Below the pieces are notes generated by a model, which saw only the letters and a list, made by a program, of their open reading frames with translations, searched no databases and was not told the origin of the DNA. From Pedobacter quisquiliarum (GTDB taxonomy: Bacteria; Bacteroidota; Bacteroidia; Sphingobacteriales; Sphingobacteriaceae), in NCBI RefSeq assembly GCF_014642175.1, contig NZ_BMIL01000002.1, positions 62,001-126,000 of the forward strand: a stretch of DNA of 64,000 nt, given 5' to 3'. The position numbers were made by a program, and so were the translations under genes. Shown piece by piece: positions 42,259 through 51,669 of the stretch. Positions within the stretch are counted from its first letter, which is position 1. Every line of letters starts with the position of its first letter.

Positions 42259-42266
42259 TACCTTTG
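42259..42266 (+). promoter_or_regulatory. Candidate -7 element for the MFS gene
   Basis: TACCTTTG matches TAnnTTTG, 15 bases before the TTG at 42282. No -33 TTG was found at 19-21 bp. It lies inside the longer version of the MFS frame, which supports the downstream start. Confidence 0.45.
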
Positions 42267-42281
42267 TTTAAAATTAGACCT

Positions 42282-43556
42282 TTGCAACAGCCGACTATTA
42301 TCGACAAGAAGGACCCCTATGCGGCCCTTCGGTATAAAGAATTCCGCTCCTACCTGGGCATGCGGTTTTTCTTCACCTTCGCTTACCAGATGCAGGCCGT
42401 GATCATCGGCTTTCACATTTACCACCTGACCAAAGATCCCCTGGCATTAGGACTGGTTGGCCTTTGCGAAGCCATCCCGGCCATCAGCATTGCTTTATAT
42501 GGCGGTTATGTAGCCGACAAGTCGGAAAAGCGGGGATTGCTGTTGAAGGTGTTTATCGGCGTATTTATCTGTTCACTGGTCATGCTGGTCGTAACCTCCA
42601 GTCAGATGCACCCGTATGTGCCCGTAGAATACATTGTACCCATTATGTACCTGATGGTTTTCGGAATTGGCATTGCCCGCGGGTTCTTTAGTCCGGCAAC
42701 CTTCTCCCTGATGGCGCAGATTGTGCCCAAGGAGATCTATCCGAACTCCAGCACCTGGAACAGCTCCAGCTGGCAGGCCGCTTCTATTATTGGTCCGGCC
42801 ATGGGCGGACTGATCTATGGCTTCTTCGGCATCACGGCAACTTATTCCGTAATCCTGTTTTTCATCGGCGTTGCGCTGGTTTGTATTTTCTTTCTCAAGC
42901 CACATCCGCCAACGTATATCCCTAAAGACAACATCGTGAAGAGCCTTACCGAAGGTGTGAAGTTTGTTTTCAATAACAAGATGATGCTTGGCGCGATGAG
43001 CCTGGATCTTTTCTCCGTATTCTTTGGCGGTGCGGTCGCTTTGCTGCCGGTATTTGCGAACGACATTCTGAAGGTGGGCTCCGAGGGATTGGGTTTCATG
43101 CGTGCAGCAGCATCCAGCGGTGCAGTGATCACCATGTTCCTGATGACGCGGTTTTCGCCCATGAACAAGCCCTGGCGCAACCTGCTGATTGCTGTTACCG
43201 GTTTCGGTACCAGCATCATCTGCTATGGATTATCTAAAAACTTCTACCTCACGCTGGTATTTCTCTTTATGGAAGGTGCTTTTGACAGCGTCAGTGTGAT
43301 CATCCGCTCCACCATCATGCAACTGCTTACCCCGGATCAGATGCGCGGCCGTGTCTCTGCTGTGAACAGCATGTTTATTGGTTCATCTAACGAGATTGGC
43401 GCCTTTGAATCGGGTTTAACGGCAAAGCTTATGCGAACCGTGCCTGCTGTTGTTTTCGGTGGCAGCATGACCATACTCGTGGCCGGCATCACCTACATGA
43501 AAACAAAACGCATGACCAAGCTATCGCTGGAAGAGATCAACGAGCATACGACTTAG
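42282..43556 (+). CDS. MFS transporter (EntS/MFS_3-like)
   Basis: An inner-membrane transporter of the major facilitator type with about 12 helices. The N-terminal signature region reads RFFFTFAYQMQAVIIGF and the loop GGYVADKSEKRG. The overall pattern resembles the EntS-like exporter group in Pfam MFS_3. I place the start at TTG 42282 because a TAnnTTTG element sits at 42259 and the family begins near KKDPYAALR. A GTG at 42234 would add 16 residues. Just after the thiamine operon terminator, but probably a separate unit. Substrate unknown. Its stop abuts the stop of the convergent ABC gene with no base between. Confidence 0.85.
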   Translation: MQQPTIIDKKDPYAALRYKEFRSYLGMRFFFTFAYQMQAVIIGFHIYHLTKDPLALGLVGLCEAIPAISIALYGGYVADKSEKRGLLLKVFIGVFICSLVMLVVTSSQMHPYVPVEYIVPIMYLMVFGIGIARGFFSPATFSLMAQIVPKEIYPNSSTWNSSSWQAASIIGPAMGGLIYGFFGITATYSVILFFIGVALVCIFFLKPHPPTYIPKDNIVKSLTEGVKFVFNNKMMLGAMSLDLFSVFFGGAVALLPVFANDILKVGSEGLGFMRAAASSGAVITMFLMTRFSPMNKPWRNLLIAVTGFGTSIICYGLSKNFYLTLVFLFMEGAFDSVSVIIRSTIMQLLTPDQMRGRVSAVNSMFIGSSNEIGAFESGLTAKLMRTVPAVVFGGSMTILVAGITYMKTKRMTKLSLEEINEHTT

Positions 43557-45317
43557 TTAGCCATTGTTTATCTGCGGCACACGTTCGCCAACCTGCTGGC
43601 GCCACATGGCATAGTACAGGCCTTTTTCGTCCAAGAGGTCTTCATGGCGCCCCTGTTCGATGATCTTTCCGCGCTCCAGCACGAAGATGCGATCCGCATG
43701 GCGGATGGTCGACAGCCTGTGCGCAATCAGGATCGTGATGTGGCTGGTCTGCTCCGAAACATCCCGGATCGTGGCCGTGATTTCTTCTTCGGTGAGGGAA
43801 TCCAAAGCCGAGGTGGCTTCATCAAACACCAGAATATCTGGCTTGCGAAGCAATGCACGCGCAATGGATAAACGCTGCTTCTCCCCACCGGAAACCTTTA
43901 CGCCGCCTTCGCCAATTACGCTATCCAGGCCTTTGTCGGCACGGGCCAGCAAGTTCTCACAAGCCGCCTGACGAAGCACAAACATACACTCTTCATCTGT
44001 AGCACCCGGACGTACAAACTGCAGGTTTTCCCGGATGGTACCTGAAAAAAGCTGGGTATCTTGCGTTACAAAGCCGATCTTTTCACGAAGCTGATCCAGA
44101 TCAATCTTCGCTGCCGCGGTATCATTATATAGAATTTCGCCTTCAACAGGATTGTATAAACCTACCAGCAGCTTCACCAGGGTCGTTTTACCAGAACCAG
44201 ATGGCCCCACAAAAGCAATGGTTTCGCCGTTGTTGGTGCTGAAAGAGACATCCGTTAGGGCATTCTGCTGACCAGTCAGGTGTTTAAAACTTACATCTTT
44301 AAAGGCCAGGCGCGTAATCCGCTCCAGTTTCACGGGGTTTGCTGGCTTTTTATCAACCGGCATACTTAGAATACGTTTGAAGTTATCTAAGGAAACCTCG
44401 GCTTCACGCCAGTACAGGATCACGTTACCGAGCTCCTGAAGCGGTCCAAACAGGAAAAAGGAATAAAATAGAAAGGAGAAGTACTGCCCTGCGGAAATGG
44501 TGTCTTCAAAGATCAGGATGAGCAGCACCACGACCATACAGCTTCGCACGAAGTTTACCGTCGTGCCCTGCAGGAAGCTCATGCTCCGCACATACTTTAC
44601 CTTCTTCAGCTCCAGGCCCAGGATCTGGTAAGTGGTCTTGTTTAGACGGTCAATCTCCTGATTGGCCAATCCAAGACTTTTAACGAGCTCAATATTGCGC
44701 AAGGACTCGGTTGTAGAGCCTGCCAAGGCCGTGGTCTCTGCGATGATCTTACGCTGTATTACCTTGATCTTGTTGCTCAGCAGCCAACTCACCAGACTGA
44801 TGATCGGAATCGCCGCAAAATAGATCAGCGTTACTTTATAACTCACCGTTACGGAATACACGATCACGAAGACCATCCCGATCAGGCTGACGAACAATAC
44901 AGAAATAAAAGAGGTAATGAATTTTTCACTGTCCTGACGAACCTTCTGCAGTACACCCAGGGTTTCCCCGCTACGCTGGTCTTCAAAGACCTGGTACGGC
45001 AGCTCGAGCGAGTGCTTGAGCCCATCGGCGTACATCTGTGCACCGACTTTCTGCACGATGATGCTGGTAAAGTAATCCTGCAGGTTCTTCGCGATTCTGG
45101 AACCCATGGCAGCAGCAACACCCATGCCCACCAAGCCGAGTACCCCCCATATAAATTCAGAACGATTAAGGGCGTCCTTACGCTCAATAAAGCGGTCTAC
45201 AATCAGACCAGTGATATAAGGATCAATCAGGGAGAAACCAATGTTCAAGGAAGCAAGTACAAGGGCCATGACCACGATCCATTTGTACGCCTTTAAATAG
45301 TCGATTAATAACTTCAT
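43557..45317 (-). CDS. ABC transporter, fused permease and ATPase
   Basis: A 586-residue half-transporter: an ABC membrane domain (about 1-310) and a nucleotide-binding domain with Walker A GPSGSGKTT, signature VSGGEKQR, Walker B ILVFDEATSALD and the switch His in ILIAHRLST. It is an exporter of the lipid or multidrug type and probably works as a homodimer. No substrate can be read from the neighbours. The nearest upstream gene on this strand is frr, separated by a terminator, so the gene has its own promoter. Confidence 0.9.
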   Translation of the reverse strand: MKLLIDYLKAYKWIVVMALVLASLNIGFSLIDPYITGLIVDRFIERKDALNRSEFIWGVLGLVGMGVAAAMGSRIAKNLQDYFTSIIVQKVGAQMYADGLKHSLELPYQVFEDQRSGETLGVLQKVRQDSEKFITSFISVLFVSLIGMVFVIVYSVTVSYKVTLIYFAAIPIISLVSWLLSNKIKVIQRKIIAETTALAGSTTESLRNIELVKSLGLANQEIDRLNKTTYQILGLELKKVKYVRSMSFLQGTTVNFVRSCMVVVLLILIFEDTISAGQYFSFLFYSFFLFGPLQELGNVILYWREAEVSLDNFKRILSMPVDKKPANPVKLERITRLAFKDVSFKHLTGQQNALTDVSFSTNNGETIAFVGPSGSGKTTLVKLLVGLYNPVEGEILYNDTAAAKIDLDQLREKIGFVTQDTQLFSGTIRENLQFVRPGATDEECMFVLRQAACENLLARADKGLDSVIGEGGVKVSGGEKQRLSIARALLRKPDILVFDEATSALDSLTEEEITATIRDVSEQTSHITILIAHRLSTIRHADRIFVLERGKIIEQGRHEDLLDEKGLYYAMWRQQVGERVPQINNG

Positions 45318-45340
45318 TCAGCTGAAATATAAGAGACCAA

Positions 45341-45382
45341 AAATAAAGAAAGGGAATACAGCTCCTGCTATATTCCCTTTTT
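45341..45382 (-). terminator. Terminator of pyrH-frr
   Basis: AAAGGGAATA (45349-45358) pairs with TATTCCCTTT (45371-45380). On the minus strand a T-rich tail follows. It lies about 29 bp after the frr stop. Confidence 0.75.
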
Positions 45383-45410
45383 ATAATGGATAAGATTAGA
45401 AAAAATGACC

Positions 45411-45974
45411 TTAAATCGTCATGATGTCTTTCTCTTTTGCTTCTGCGTGTTTATCAACTTTCACGATGTAAGCATCGGTGATTTTCTGAACTTCCCCTTC
45501 TCCTACTTTGATATCGTCGTCAGATACTGCTTCAGCTTTCAACTTCTTGATTTTCTCGTTCGCATCTTTACGGATGTTACGAATGGCGATACGGCCTCTT
45601 TCAGCTTCTTCTTTTACCTTTTTAACCAGGTCTTTCCTGCGTTCTTCCGTTAGTGGTGGTACAATCAGGCGGATAACAATACCATCATTCTGTGGATTGA
45701 TGCCGATGTTTGCCTCCATAATTGCACGCTCAATCGGAACAAGCAATTGTTTCTCCCAAGGCTGGATGTTCAATGTACGGGCATCCGGGGTAGTAATGCT
45801 GGAAACCTGGCTCAGTGGCGTAGGTGTACCATAATAATCGACCATGATGCCATCAAGCATACCTACAGATGCTTTACCAGCACGGATTTTGGTTAGCTCA
45901 GATTCGCAGAAGTTAACTGCTTTATCCATCGTTGCCTGCGCATCCTGTAATTGTTTCTTTATCAGCTCATTCAT
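45411..45974 (-). CDS. frr: Ribosome recycling factor
   Basis: Splits the post-termination ribosome with EF-G. The 187-residue protein has the three-helix bundle and small domain, with TKIRAGKASVGMLDGIMVDYYG, LVPIERAIMEANIGINPQNDG, and IRLIVPPLTEERRKDLVK, all diagnostic. It lies 27 bp after pyrH, a conserved pairing in bacteria. Confidence 0.97.
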   Translation of the reverse strand: MNELIKKQLQDAQATMDKAVNFCESELTKIRAGKASVGMLDGIMVDYYGTPTPLSQVSSITTPDARTLNIQPWEKQLLVPIERAIMEANIGINPQNDGIVIRLIVPPLTEERRKDLVKKVKEEAERGRIAIRNIRKDANEKIKKLKAEAVSDDDIKVGEGEVQKITDAYIVKVDKHAEAKEKDIMTI

Positions 45975-46001
45975 ATGACACTATTTTTTCAGTATGTATT
46001 T

Positions 46002-46709
46002 TTATCCTGCTACCAGGGTTCCAATTTCTTCACCATCGGTAACTTTCATCAGGTTACCAGTTTTATTCATATCAAAAACGATGATTGGCAACTCGTTCTC
46101 TTCACACAGGGTGAAAGCTGTCATATCCATCACGTTTAGGTTATTTGCATACACTTCTTTGAAAGAAAGATTTTTGTATCGGGTTGCAGTGGCATCTTTC
46201 TCCGGATCTGCGGTGTAAATGCCGTCAACACGGGTGCCTTTAAGCACAATGTCTGCCTTAATCTCAATTGCACGAAGTGCAGCGGCAGAATCCGTGGTGA
46301 AATAAGGGTTACCAGTACCAGCACCAAAGATCACAACACGACCTTTTTCAAGGTGTCTTACGGCTCTACGGCGGATGAAAGGCTCACAGATCTGCTCCAT
46401 CTTAATGGCGGTTAACAGACGGGTTTTGATGCCTACTTTTTCAAGGGCATCCTGTAAAGCCATACTGTTGATTACCGTTGCCAACATGCCCATATAATCG
46501 GCCTGCGCACGGTCCATACCAGACTTTTCTGCACTTAATCCTCTGAAAATATTTCCGCCACCAATTACAATCGCAATTTCCAGACCTTTATCATGCACGG
46601 TTTTAATCTCTTTGGCATACTGATTAACAACTTCGTTGTCAATGCCATACTGTTTGTCGCCCATTAGCGATTCACCGCTAAGCTTTAATAAGATCCTTTT
46701 ATATTTCAT
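46002..46709 (-). CDS. pyrH: Uridylate kinase
   Basis: Phosphorylates UMP to UDP using ATP. The 235-residue enzyme has the amino-acid-kinase fold: [14 protein letters not shown] at the start, [11 protein letters not shown], the [15 protein letters not shown] block, and [23 protein letters not shown]. It is upstream of frr with a 27-bp gap and lies 23 bp after nagA, so nagA-pyrH-frr may be transcribed together. Confidence 0.96.
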   Translation of the reverse strand: MKYKRILLKLSGESLMGDKQYGIDNEVVNQYAKEIKTVHDKGLEIAIVIGGGNIFRGLSAEKSGMDRAQADYMGMLATVINSMALQDALEKVGIKTRLLTAIKMEQICEPFIRRRAVRHLEKGRVVIFGAGTGNPYFTTDSAAALRAIEIKADIVLKGTRVDGIYTADPEKDATATRYKNLSFKEVYANNLNVMDMTAFTLCEENELPIIVFDMNKTGNLMKVTDGEEIGTLVAG

Positions 46710-46732
46710 TTCTTCAAAAATAACTAATTGTT

Positions 46733-47851
46733 TTAATTATAAGGGGTCAAATATTCAACTCCAGCTACAAATACCCGTTTTAGCGCGAGCGCGTCAGATA
46801 AAATCAACAGATTTGCAGGCATGCCGACGGTGAGTGCCGTCAGGTCCTGCCGCCCAATAACCTGCGCAGGAATGGTGCTGGCCATAGCTAGTGCCAGCGG
46901 CAATTCGATGTCACAATGCTCCACGCAATTCTGAACCGCCTGGAGTAAAGTGATGTTGGAACCAGATAGCGTGCCATCTTCTGTCACATACTTATCGCCT
47001 TGCAGGCGATGCTTGTAGGGTCCGATGTCACATGCCGTTACCGCATCCGTAATCAGGAACAATCGGTCATTTGCTAATCTTGATGCCATTTTTACGACTT
47101 CAAAGTTCACATGTTCACCATCGGCAATAATGCTGGCATGGGCTGTCGGGTGACTAAAAAAAGCAACCGGCAGATTGGGTGCCCGGTGGTGTATTGGCGG
47201 CATGGCATTAAACAGGTGCGTTGTGGTTGTAAAACCGTTGTTGTATGCCGCCGTCGCCTGCTCAAAACTTGCATCACTGTGGCCTAAGGATAGCACCACG
47301 CCTTTGGAAAGCAGGTAATCTATGACTTCTGGATCCTGCAGTTCTGCAGCTAGCGTCATCATCTTCACCACGCCGTCTGCAGCTTCAATGAGGCCTTTCA
47401 CCTCTTCGAGTGTCGCCTTTTTTACGTAGGCTTCCGGATGTGCGCCGAGGCGCTTTGGATTCAGATAGGGTCCTTCCAAATGAAGACCCATGAAGCCTTT
47501 TGCTTCTGCACGGTAAGCCTTCGCGGCTTCAATTGCTTTGTAGAATACATCAATGCTGTTGGTGGCCAGACAAACCAGGAAGGCTGTTGTACCCTTACGG
47601 ATTAAATCCAGGTCCATTTGCCTTAACGTCTCTACTGTGGGGTAGGCAGAGAACAGCTGACCGCCGGAACCGTAGATTTGCAGTTCCATAAAACCTGGCG
47701 TGATCAGTTGGCCTTCGGCATCCAGCTGCTGGTAAACCTCCGGAACGTCCATTTCGCCAATGGCTTCAATATGGCCATCCTTAATCAGGAAGGTCTGATT
47801 GTGCTGTACATGAGTGCCTTTCAGGTAGCGACAATTGGTTATGGCGATCAT
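46733..47851 (-). CDS. nagA: N-acetylglucosamine-6-phosphate deacetylase
   Basis: Removes acetate from N-acetylglucosamine-6-phosphate in amino-sugar recycling. The 372-residue amidohydrolase shows GLHLEGPYL (metal-binding Glu), LSLGHSDAS (metal His), [10 protein letters not shown] and the catalytic Asp in [10 protein letters not shown]. The start is 20 bp after the terminator of tsf, so its own promoter must lie within or near that hairpin, or it is reached by read-through. No nagB or transporter is adjacent. Confidence 0.93.
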   Translation of the reverse strand: MIAITNCRYLKGTHVQHNQTFLIKDGHIEAIGEMDVPEVYQQLDAEGQLITPGFMELQIYGSGGQLFSAYPTVETLRQMDLDLIRKGTTAFLVCLATNSIDVFYKAIEAAKAYRAEAKGFMGLHLEGPYLNPKRLGAHPEAYVKKATLEEVKGLIEAADGVVKMMTLAAELQDPEVIDYLLSKGVVLSLGHSDASFEQATAAYNNGFTTTTHLFNAMPPIHHRAPNLPVAFFSHPTAHASIIADGEHVNFEVVKMASRLANDRLFLITDAVTACDIGPYKHRLQGDKYVTEDGTLSGSNITLLQAVQNCVEHCDIELPLALAMASTIPAQVIGRQDLTALTVGMPANLLILSDALALKRVFVAGVEYLTPYN

Positions 47852-47870
47852 AAGGGTAATTTTAAGTCAT

Positions 47871-47901
47871 AAAAAAAGTCCCTTGAACCAAGGGACTTTT
47901 T
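47871..47901 (-). terminator. Terminator of rpsB-tsf
   Basis: GTCCCTTG (47878-47885) pairs with CAAGGGAC (47889-47896) around a three-base loop, flanked by A and T runs that would serve either strand. It lies between tsf and nagA. Confidence 0.85.
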
Positions 47902-47916
47902 AAAAATTTATAAGAA

Positions 47917-48753
47917 TTAAGATCCTAACTGCACACGCTTGAATGCGGTAACAGTTAATCCATTTGATGTATCGTTTAAGAATTTACGAACATCTTTAGA
48001 AGAATCTTTAACGAATTCCTGATTTAATAAAGTGCTGTCTTTGTAGAATTTGTTCAATTTACCAGCAGCAATTTTCTCGATCATGTTTTCTGGTTTGCCT
48101 TCAGCGCGGATTTGCTCTTTAGCAATTTCAGTTTCGCGCTCGATCGTTGTTGAATCAACACCGTCTTTATCTAAAGCAACTGGGTTCATTGCAGCAATTT
48201 GCATTGCAACGTCTTTACCAGCCTCTTCAACACCAGCAACATCCTGGTTTAAAGAAACCAATACACCTAAACGGTAGTTACCGTGGATGTAAGGAACAAC
48301 TTTCTCACCAACTACAGTTTCGTATTTAGAGATACCGATTTTCTCACCGATTTTACCAGTGTTCTCGATGATGATGTCAGAAACTTTCTGGCCATCAACT
48401 TCTAAAGCTAAAAGCGCTTCAAGAGATGCAGGGTTGTTTTCAAGTGCTAAATCAGTGAATTTATTTGCAAGCGCAACGAAGTCTGCGTTTTTAGCCACGA
48501 AATCAGTTTCGCAGTTCAATTCAACAACAACACCACGTTTGCCATCCGCAGTTGCTTTAGCGATAACAACACCTTCGTTAGAATCACGGTCTTGTCTGCT
48601 TGCTGCAACTTTAGCACCTTTTTTACGTAGGTAATCTACAGCGGCTTCGAAGTCACCGTTAGCTTCTGTTAATGCTTTTTTGCAATCCATCATACCGGCA
48701 CCGGTTTGTTGGCGTAATTTGTTTACATCTGCAGCAGTAATTTGTACTGACAT
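47917..48753 (-). CDS. tsf: Translation elongation factor Ts
   Basis: Nucleotide exchange factor for EF-Tu. The 278-residue protein begins MSVQITAADVNKLRQQTGAGMMDCKKAL, the family start; an upstream frame to 48843 would cross the rpsB-tsf hairpin and is rejected. VVELNCETDFVAKN is the second signature. It is last in rplM-rpsI-rpsB-tsf. Confidence 0.97.
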   Translation of the reverse strand: MSVQITAADVNKLRQQTGAGMMDCKKALTEANGDFEAAVDYLRKKGAKVAASRQDRDSNEGVVIAKATADGKRGVVVELNCETDFVAKNADFVALANKFTDLALENNPASLEALLALEVDGQKVSDIIIENTGKIGEKIGISKYETVVGEKVVPYIHGNYRLGVLVSLNQDVAGVEEAGKDVAMQIAAMNPVALDKDGVDSTTIERETEIAKEQIRAEGKPENMIEKIAAGKLNKFYKDSTLLNQEFVKDSSKDVRKFLNDTSNGLTVTAFKRVQLGS

Positions 48754-48777
48754 TTTCTTTTCTTTTTTAAAGTTTTC

Positions 48778-48842
48778 AAAAAAAATATGGGTTGTACGTT
48801 GCGTGCTGAAGGCAAAGCCTGCAAAACACAACATACAACCCA
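48778..48842 (-). promoter_or_regulatory. Intercistronic hairpin with U tract between rpsB and tsf
   Basis: TGGGTTGTA (48788-48796) pairs with TACAACCCA (48834-48842), with a second block GTTG/CAAC inside and a small AGGC/GCCT apical hairpin. On the minus strand it is followed by eight T (48778-48785). It looks like an imperfect terminator that would let only part of the transcripts reach tsf. Confidence 0.65.
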
Positions 48843-48852
48843 ATTAAATTAT

Positions 48853-49677
48853 TTAAGCTTCGCTGGTACCTTCTTCAGAATCAGCATTAACTTTTTTAGG
48901 TCTTCTAGCGCCTGGTGCAGCAGCTTCCGGAGCATCAGCAGCAGCTTTAGCAGCTACAGCTTCTTTTTCAGCTTCGTCATCTTTCTCACGTTTACGCTCG
49001 TCTAAACCTTCTTCAATTGCTTTGATGATAACATCAGTAATTAAAGAGATAGATTTAGTCGCATCATCATTCGCTGGAATAGGGAAATCGATGTTAGATG
49101 GATCAGAGTTGGTATCAACCATTGCGAAAGTAGGGATGTTTAATTTCAACGCCTCGCTAACAGCAATGTGTTCTTTTTTAACGTCAATTAAAAAGATTGC
49201 AGCTGGTAAACGGTTTAGATCCGCGATACCACCTAAAAGGCTTTCTAATTTAATACGCTCACGCTGAATCATTAAACGCTCTTTCTTAGAAAGGATCGTG
49301 TAAGTACCATCTTTAGTCATCTTGTCGATGTTAGACATCTTCTTGATTGACTTGCGTACGGTAGCAAAGTTGGTTAACATACCACCTAACCAACGCTCAG
49401 TTACGAAAGGCATGTTTACTTTTCTTGCTTGTTCAGCAACGATTTCTTTAGCTTGTTTCTTCGTAGCTACAAATAAGATCTTACGACCAGATTTAACGAT
49501 TTGTTTAATCGCTGCAGCAGCCTCTTCAGTTTTAGTTAAAGTTTTGTTTAAGTCTATGATGTGAATCCCATTGCGCTCCATGAAAATGTAAGGCGCCATT
49601 TTTGGGTTCCATTTACGGGTAAGGTGACCAAAGTGTACACCTGCATCCAATAAGTCCTGATATGTTGTTCTTGCCAT
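48853..49677 (-). CDS. rpsB: Small subunit ribosomal protein uS2
   Basis: Structural protein of the 30S subunit. The 274-residue sequence has the S2 signatures VHFGHLTRKWNPKMAPYIF and ERWLGGMLTNFATVRKS, plus FIIDVKKE-like LIDVKKEHIAV. The C-terminus has a Glu/Ala-rich tail extending beyond the usual 230-250 residues. It is preceded by rpsI (18 bp) and followed by tsf. Confidence 0.97.
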   Translation of the reverse strand: MARTTYQDLLDAGVHFGHLTRKWNPKMAPYIFMERNGIHIIDLNKTLTKTEEAAAAIKQIVKSGRKILFVATKKQAKEIVAEQARKVNMPFVTERWLGGMLTNFATVRKSIKKMSNIDKMTKDGTYTILSKKERLMIQRERIKLESLLGGIADLNRLPAAIFLIDVKKEHIAVSEALKLNIPTFAMVDTNSDPSNIDFPIPANDDATKSISLITDVIIKAIEEGLDERKREKDDEAEKEAVAAKAAADAPEAAAPGARRPKKVNADSEEGTSEA

Positions 49678-49695
49678 TGTGTTGTCTCCTTAAGA

Positions 49696-50082
49696 TTAAC
49701 GTTTACTGAATTGGAATTTTTTACGAGCTTTCTTACGTCCTGGTTTTTTACGTTCAACCATACGCATATCACGGGTCATTAACCCTTTAGCGCGTAATGC
49801 TGGTTTTTTCTCAGCATCTAATTCAACAATAGCTTTAGCAATAGCTAAACGAACAGCTTGTGCCTGACCTGTAATACCACCACCTGCTACATTTACAGTA
49901 ACATCATATTGACCAGTTAGTTCAGAAACTTCGAACGATTGGTTAACGATGTATTGTAAAGGTAATGTTGGAAAGTATTCTTTGTGATCTTTACCATTTA
50001 CGGTAATAGTGCCGTTGCCTTCTTTTAAATAGATACGTGCAACAGCAGTTTTTCTTCTTCCTGAAGTGTTTGTAACTGACAT
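49696..50082 (-). CDS. rpsI: Small subunit ribosomal protein uS9
   Basis: A 128-residue ribosomal protein whose C-terminal tail reaches the P site. GRRKTAVARIYLKEG starts it, GGGITGQAQAVRLAIAKAI is the middle signature and KKARKKFQFSKR the end. It follows rplM by 16 bp. Confidence 0.97.
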   Translation of the reverse strand: MSVTNTSGRRKTAVARIYLKEGNGTITVNGKDHKEYFPTLPLQYIVNQSFEVSELTGQYDVTVNVAGGGITGQAQAVRLAIAKAIVELDAEKKPALRAKGLMTRDMRMVERKKPGRKKARKKFQFSKR

Positions 50083-50098
50083 TTCTTTCTTCCTTTAA

Positions 50099-50542
50099 TT
50101 AAAGTGTAATGGTTGTTGGTGATTGTGCTGCATGTGGATGCTCAGCGCCTGCGTAAACAAATAGGTTGGTGTATAATTTAGCACCAAGTTTTGTTTTAGG
50201 TAACATACCACGAACGGCTTTCTCGATAACACGTGTAGGGTGTTTCGCCATTAACTCTTTAGGAGAGATGAAACGTTGACCACCTGGATAGCCTGTGTAA
50301 GAGATGTAAGTCTTATCACTGAACTTGTTTCCGGTCAATTTAACCTTGTCTGCATTGATAACGATTACATTATCGCCGCAGTCTACGTGTGGGGTGAACT
50401 CAGGCTTGTTTTTGCCTCTAATGATCATTGCGATCTTAGATGCCAAGCGCCCCAAAATCTCGCCTTGTGCATCAACAACAACCCACTGTTTGTTAACAGT
50501 TTTTGCATTGGCAGAGACAGTTTTGTAACTTAACGTATTCAC
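50099..50542 (-). CDS. rplM: Large subunit ribosomal protein uL13
   Basis: A 147-residue 50S protein. The family blocks are WVVVDAQGEILGRLAS, DNVIVINADKVKLTG, YTGYPGG and AVRGMLPKTKLG. First gene of rplM-rpsI-rpsB-tsf, with a consensus promoter 55-85 bp upstream. Confidence 0.97.
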   Translation of the reverse strand: MNTLSYKTVSANAKTVNKQWVVVDAQGEILGRLASKIAMIIRGKNKPEFTPHVDCGDNVIVINADKVKLTGNKFSDKTYISYTGYPGGQRFISPKELMAKHPTRVIEKAVRGMLPKTKLGAKLYTNLFVYAGAEHPHAAQSPTTITL

Positions 50543-50596
50543 TTGCTTGTATTTAATTTGTTAAACAATTTGTAATTCCCAGTATTTTAGGGACTG

Positions 50597-50627
50597 CAAA
50601 GATAGCCCAAATAGTTTAATTCTCAAA
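50597..50627 (-). promoter_or_regulatory. Consensus promoter of rplM-rpsI-rpsB-tsf
   Basis: On the minus strand TTTG (complement of 50624-50627), a 19-bp spacer and TATCTTTG (complement of 50597-50604) match the Bacteroidota promoter perfectly. It gives a leader of roughly 45-50 bases. Confidence 0.8.
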
Positions 50628-50631
50628 TACT

Positions 50632-50675
50632 TGATAAAAATAAAAGATCAGCACCCTTACCGGATGCTGATCTTT
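50632..50675 (-). terminator. Terminator of the SGNH/MBOAT cassette
   Basis: AAAGATCAGCA (50643-50653) pairs with TGCTGATCTTT (50665-50675). On the minus strand a T-rich tail follows. It lies about 30 bp after the SGNH lipoprotein gene. Confidence 0.75.
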
Positions 50676-50704
50676 ATCTAAATTTCGTTTTTTCCTTAGC
50701 CAGA

Positions 50705-51574
50705 TTATGGATTCACAGCGGTGTAACCCATCAGCTGCTTAAATAAGGGCGCATTGAAAACATAACCGTTAATTACGGCGTGGCCCTTATCATTTGGATG
50801 GATGCCATCTGTAAATGCATAAGTCTTTTTGATCTTGAAACTCTGAATGCTTAGCTTCTTCAGCACATCCACAATATGCGCCGGGTCTAATGACACCATC
50901 TGCTCATTCAATTCCAGCAATCTGGTACGCTGACTCTTCTCGGTAAAGTTCCGGGGCTGTGTTCCGGTCACCAGGTAGTTCACATTTTCCTTTACCACAA
51001 GCGTACGCAGCTTGGCGTAGTTGTTTAAGATTTCCTTGTCGGTGTATTTCTTCTCCACATCATTCGTCGGAAGATTGATGATGATCAGGAAGGGTTTGTA
51101 TGAAAGGGCTTTCGTGATGTTCCTTGCCTTATCTGGCGCGGGTCTGTTCGCCACTTTATTGCCGTCAGGCATAATATGGTAAGTCGTATATCCACCTTCA
51201 CTCAGGTTTACCACCCTTACGATCTTATTATCCTTTTTAAGCTTACTCTTCATCAGCTCTACCCAGGCTTTACTGCTGGTGCTCGCACCTTTACCTTTCG
51301 CAGATGAAGAACCTAAAATCACGATGGTAGGTGTTTCGTTTCCTCTTCTGTATGAAGGATCAATTGGTTTTTTATCGCTGATTGGCAAGACTACTTCCGA
51401 AGTATCTTCCCACCATGGTATAGCAGGACTGGTGCTGGTTACCGGTGCCGGTGATGCTACTTCTGTATTCGGAACCTGCGGTGCAGGGCTATCGAACAAG
51501 GTTTCCTTACAACCAAAAAGTGTAAGGAGCAGGAATAGAAAACTAAGTTTTGATGCGTTAAAAGTGTTTTTCAT
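50705..51574 (-). CDS. SGNH/GDSL hydrolase lipoprotein
   Basis: About 289 residues from the internal ATG (MKNTFNASKL), giving a normal signal with lipobox TLFGC; the frame opens 14 codons further upstream at 51616. The mature protein is an SGNH hydrolase with block I ILGSSSAKGKG (Ser nucleophile), NLPTNDVEK as the Asn block, and DGIHPNDKGH with the catalytic Asp and His. Members cleave or transfer acyl groups. As the last gene of the MBOAT cassette it may remove or relay O-acyl groups on an exported glycan. Confidence 0.85.
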   Translation of the reverse strand: MKNTFNASKLSFLFLLLTLFGCKETLFDSPAPQVPNTEVASPAPVTSTSPAIPWWEDTSEVVLPISDKKPIDPSYRRGNETPTIVILGSSSAKGKGASTSSKAWVELMKSKLKKDNKIVRVVNLSEGGYTTYHIMPDGNKVANRPAPDKARNITKALSYKPFLIIINLPTNDVEKKYTDKEILNNYAKLRTLVVKENVNYLVTGTQPRNFTEKSQRTRLLELNEQMVSLDPAHIVDVLKKLSIQSFKIKKTYAFTDGIHPNDKGHAVINGYVFNAPLFKQLMGYTAVNP

Positions 51575-51669
51575 GTTTCTTCTTAAGGTTAGATGCTTGG
51601 TACGTACCGTTAGCAATAGTTATACCCTTCGGTATGCTTCTGTAAAATTGCTACGCATAACGTGTATTT

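Noticed and set aside
48754-48843. Upstream extension of tsf to 48843
   Set aside because: The extra 30 codons lie in the rpsB-tsf hairpin, and all EF-Ts proteins begin near MSVQITAADV.
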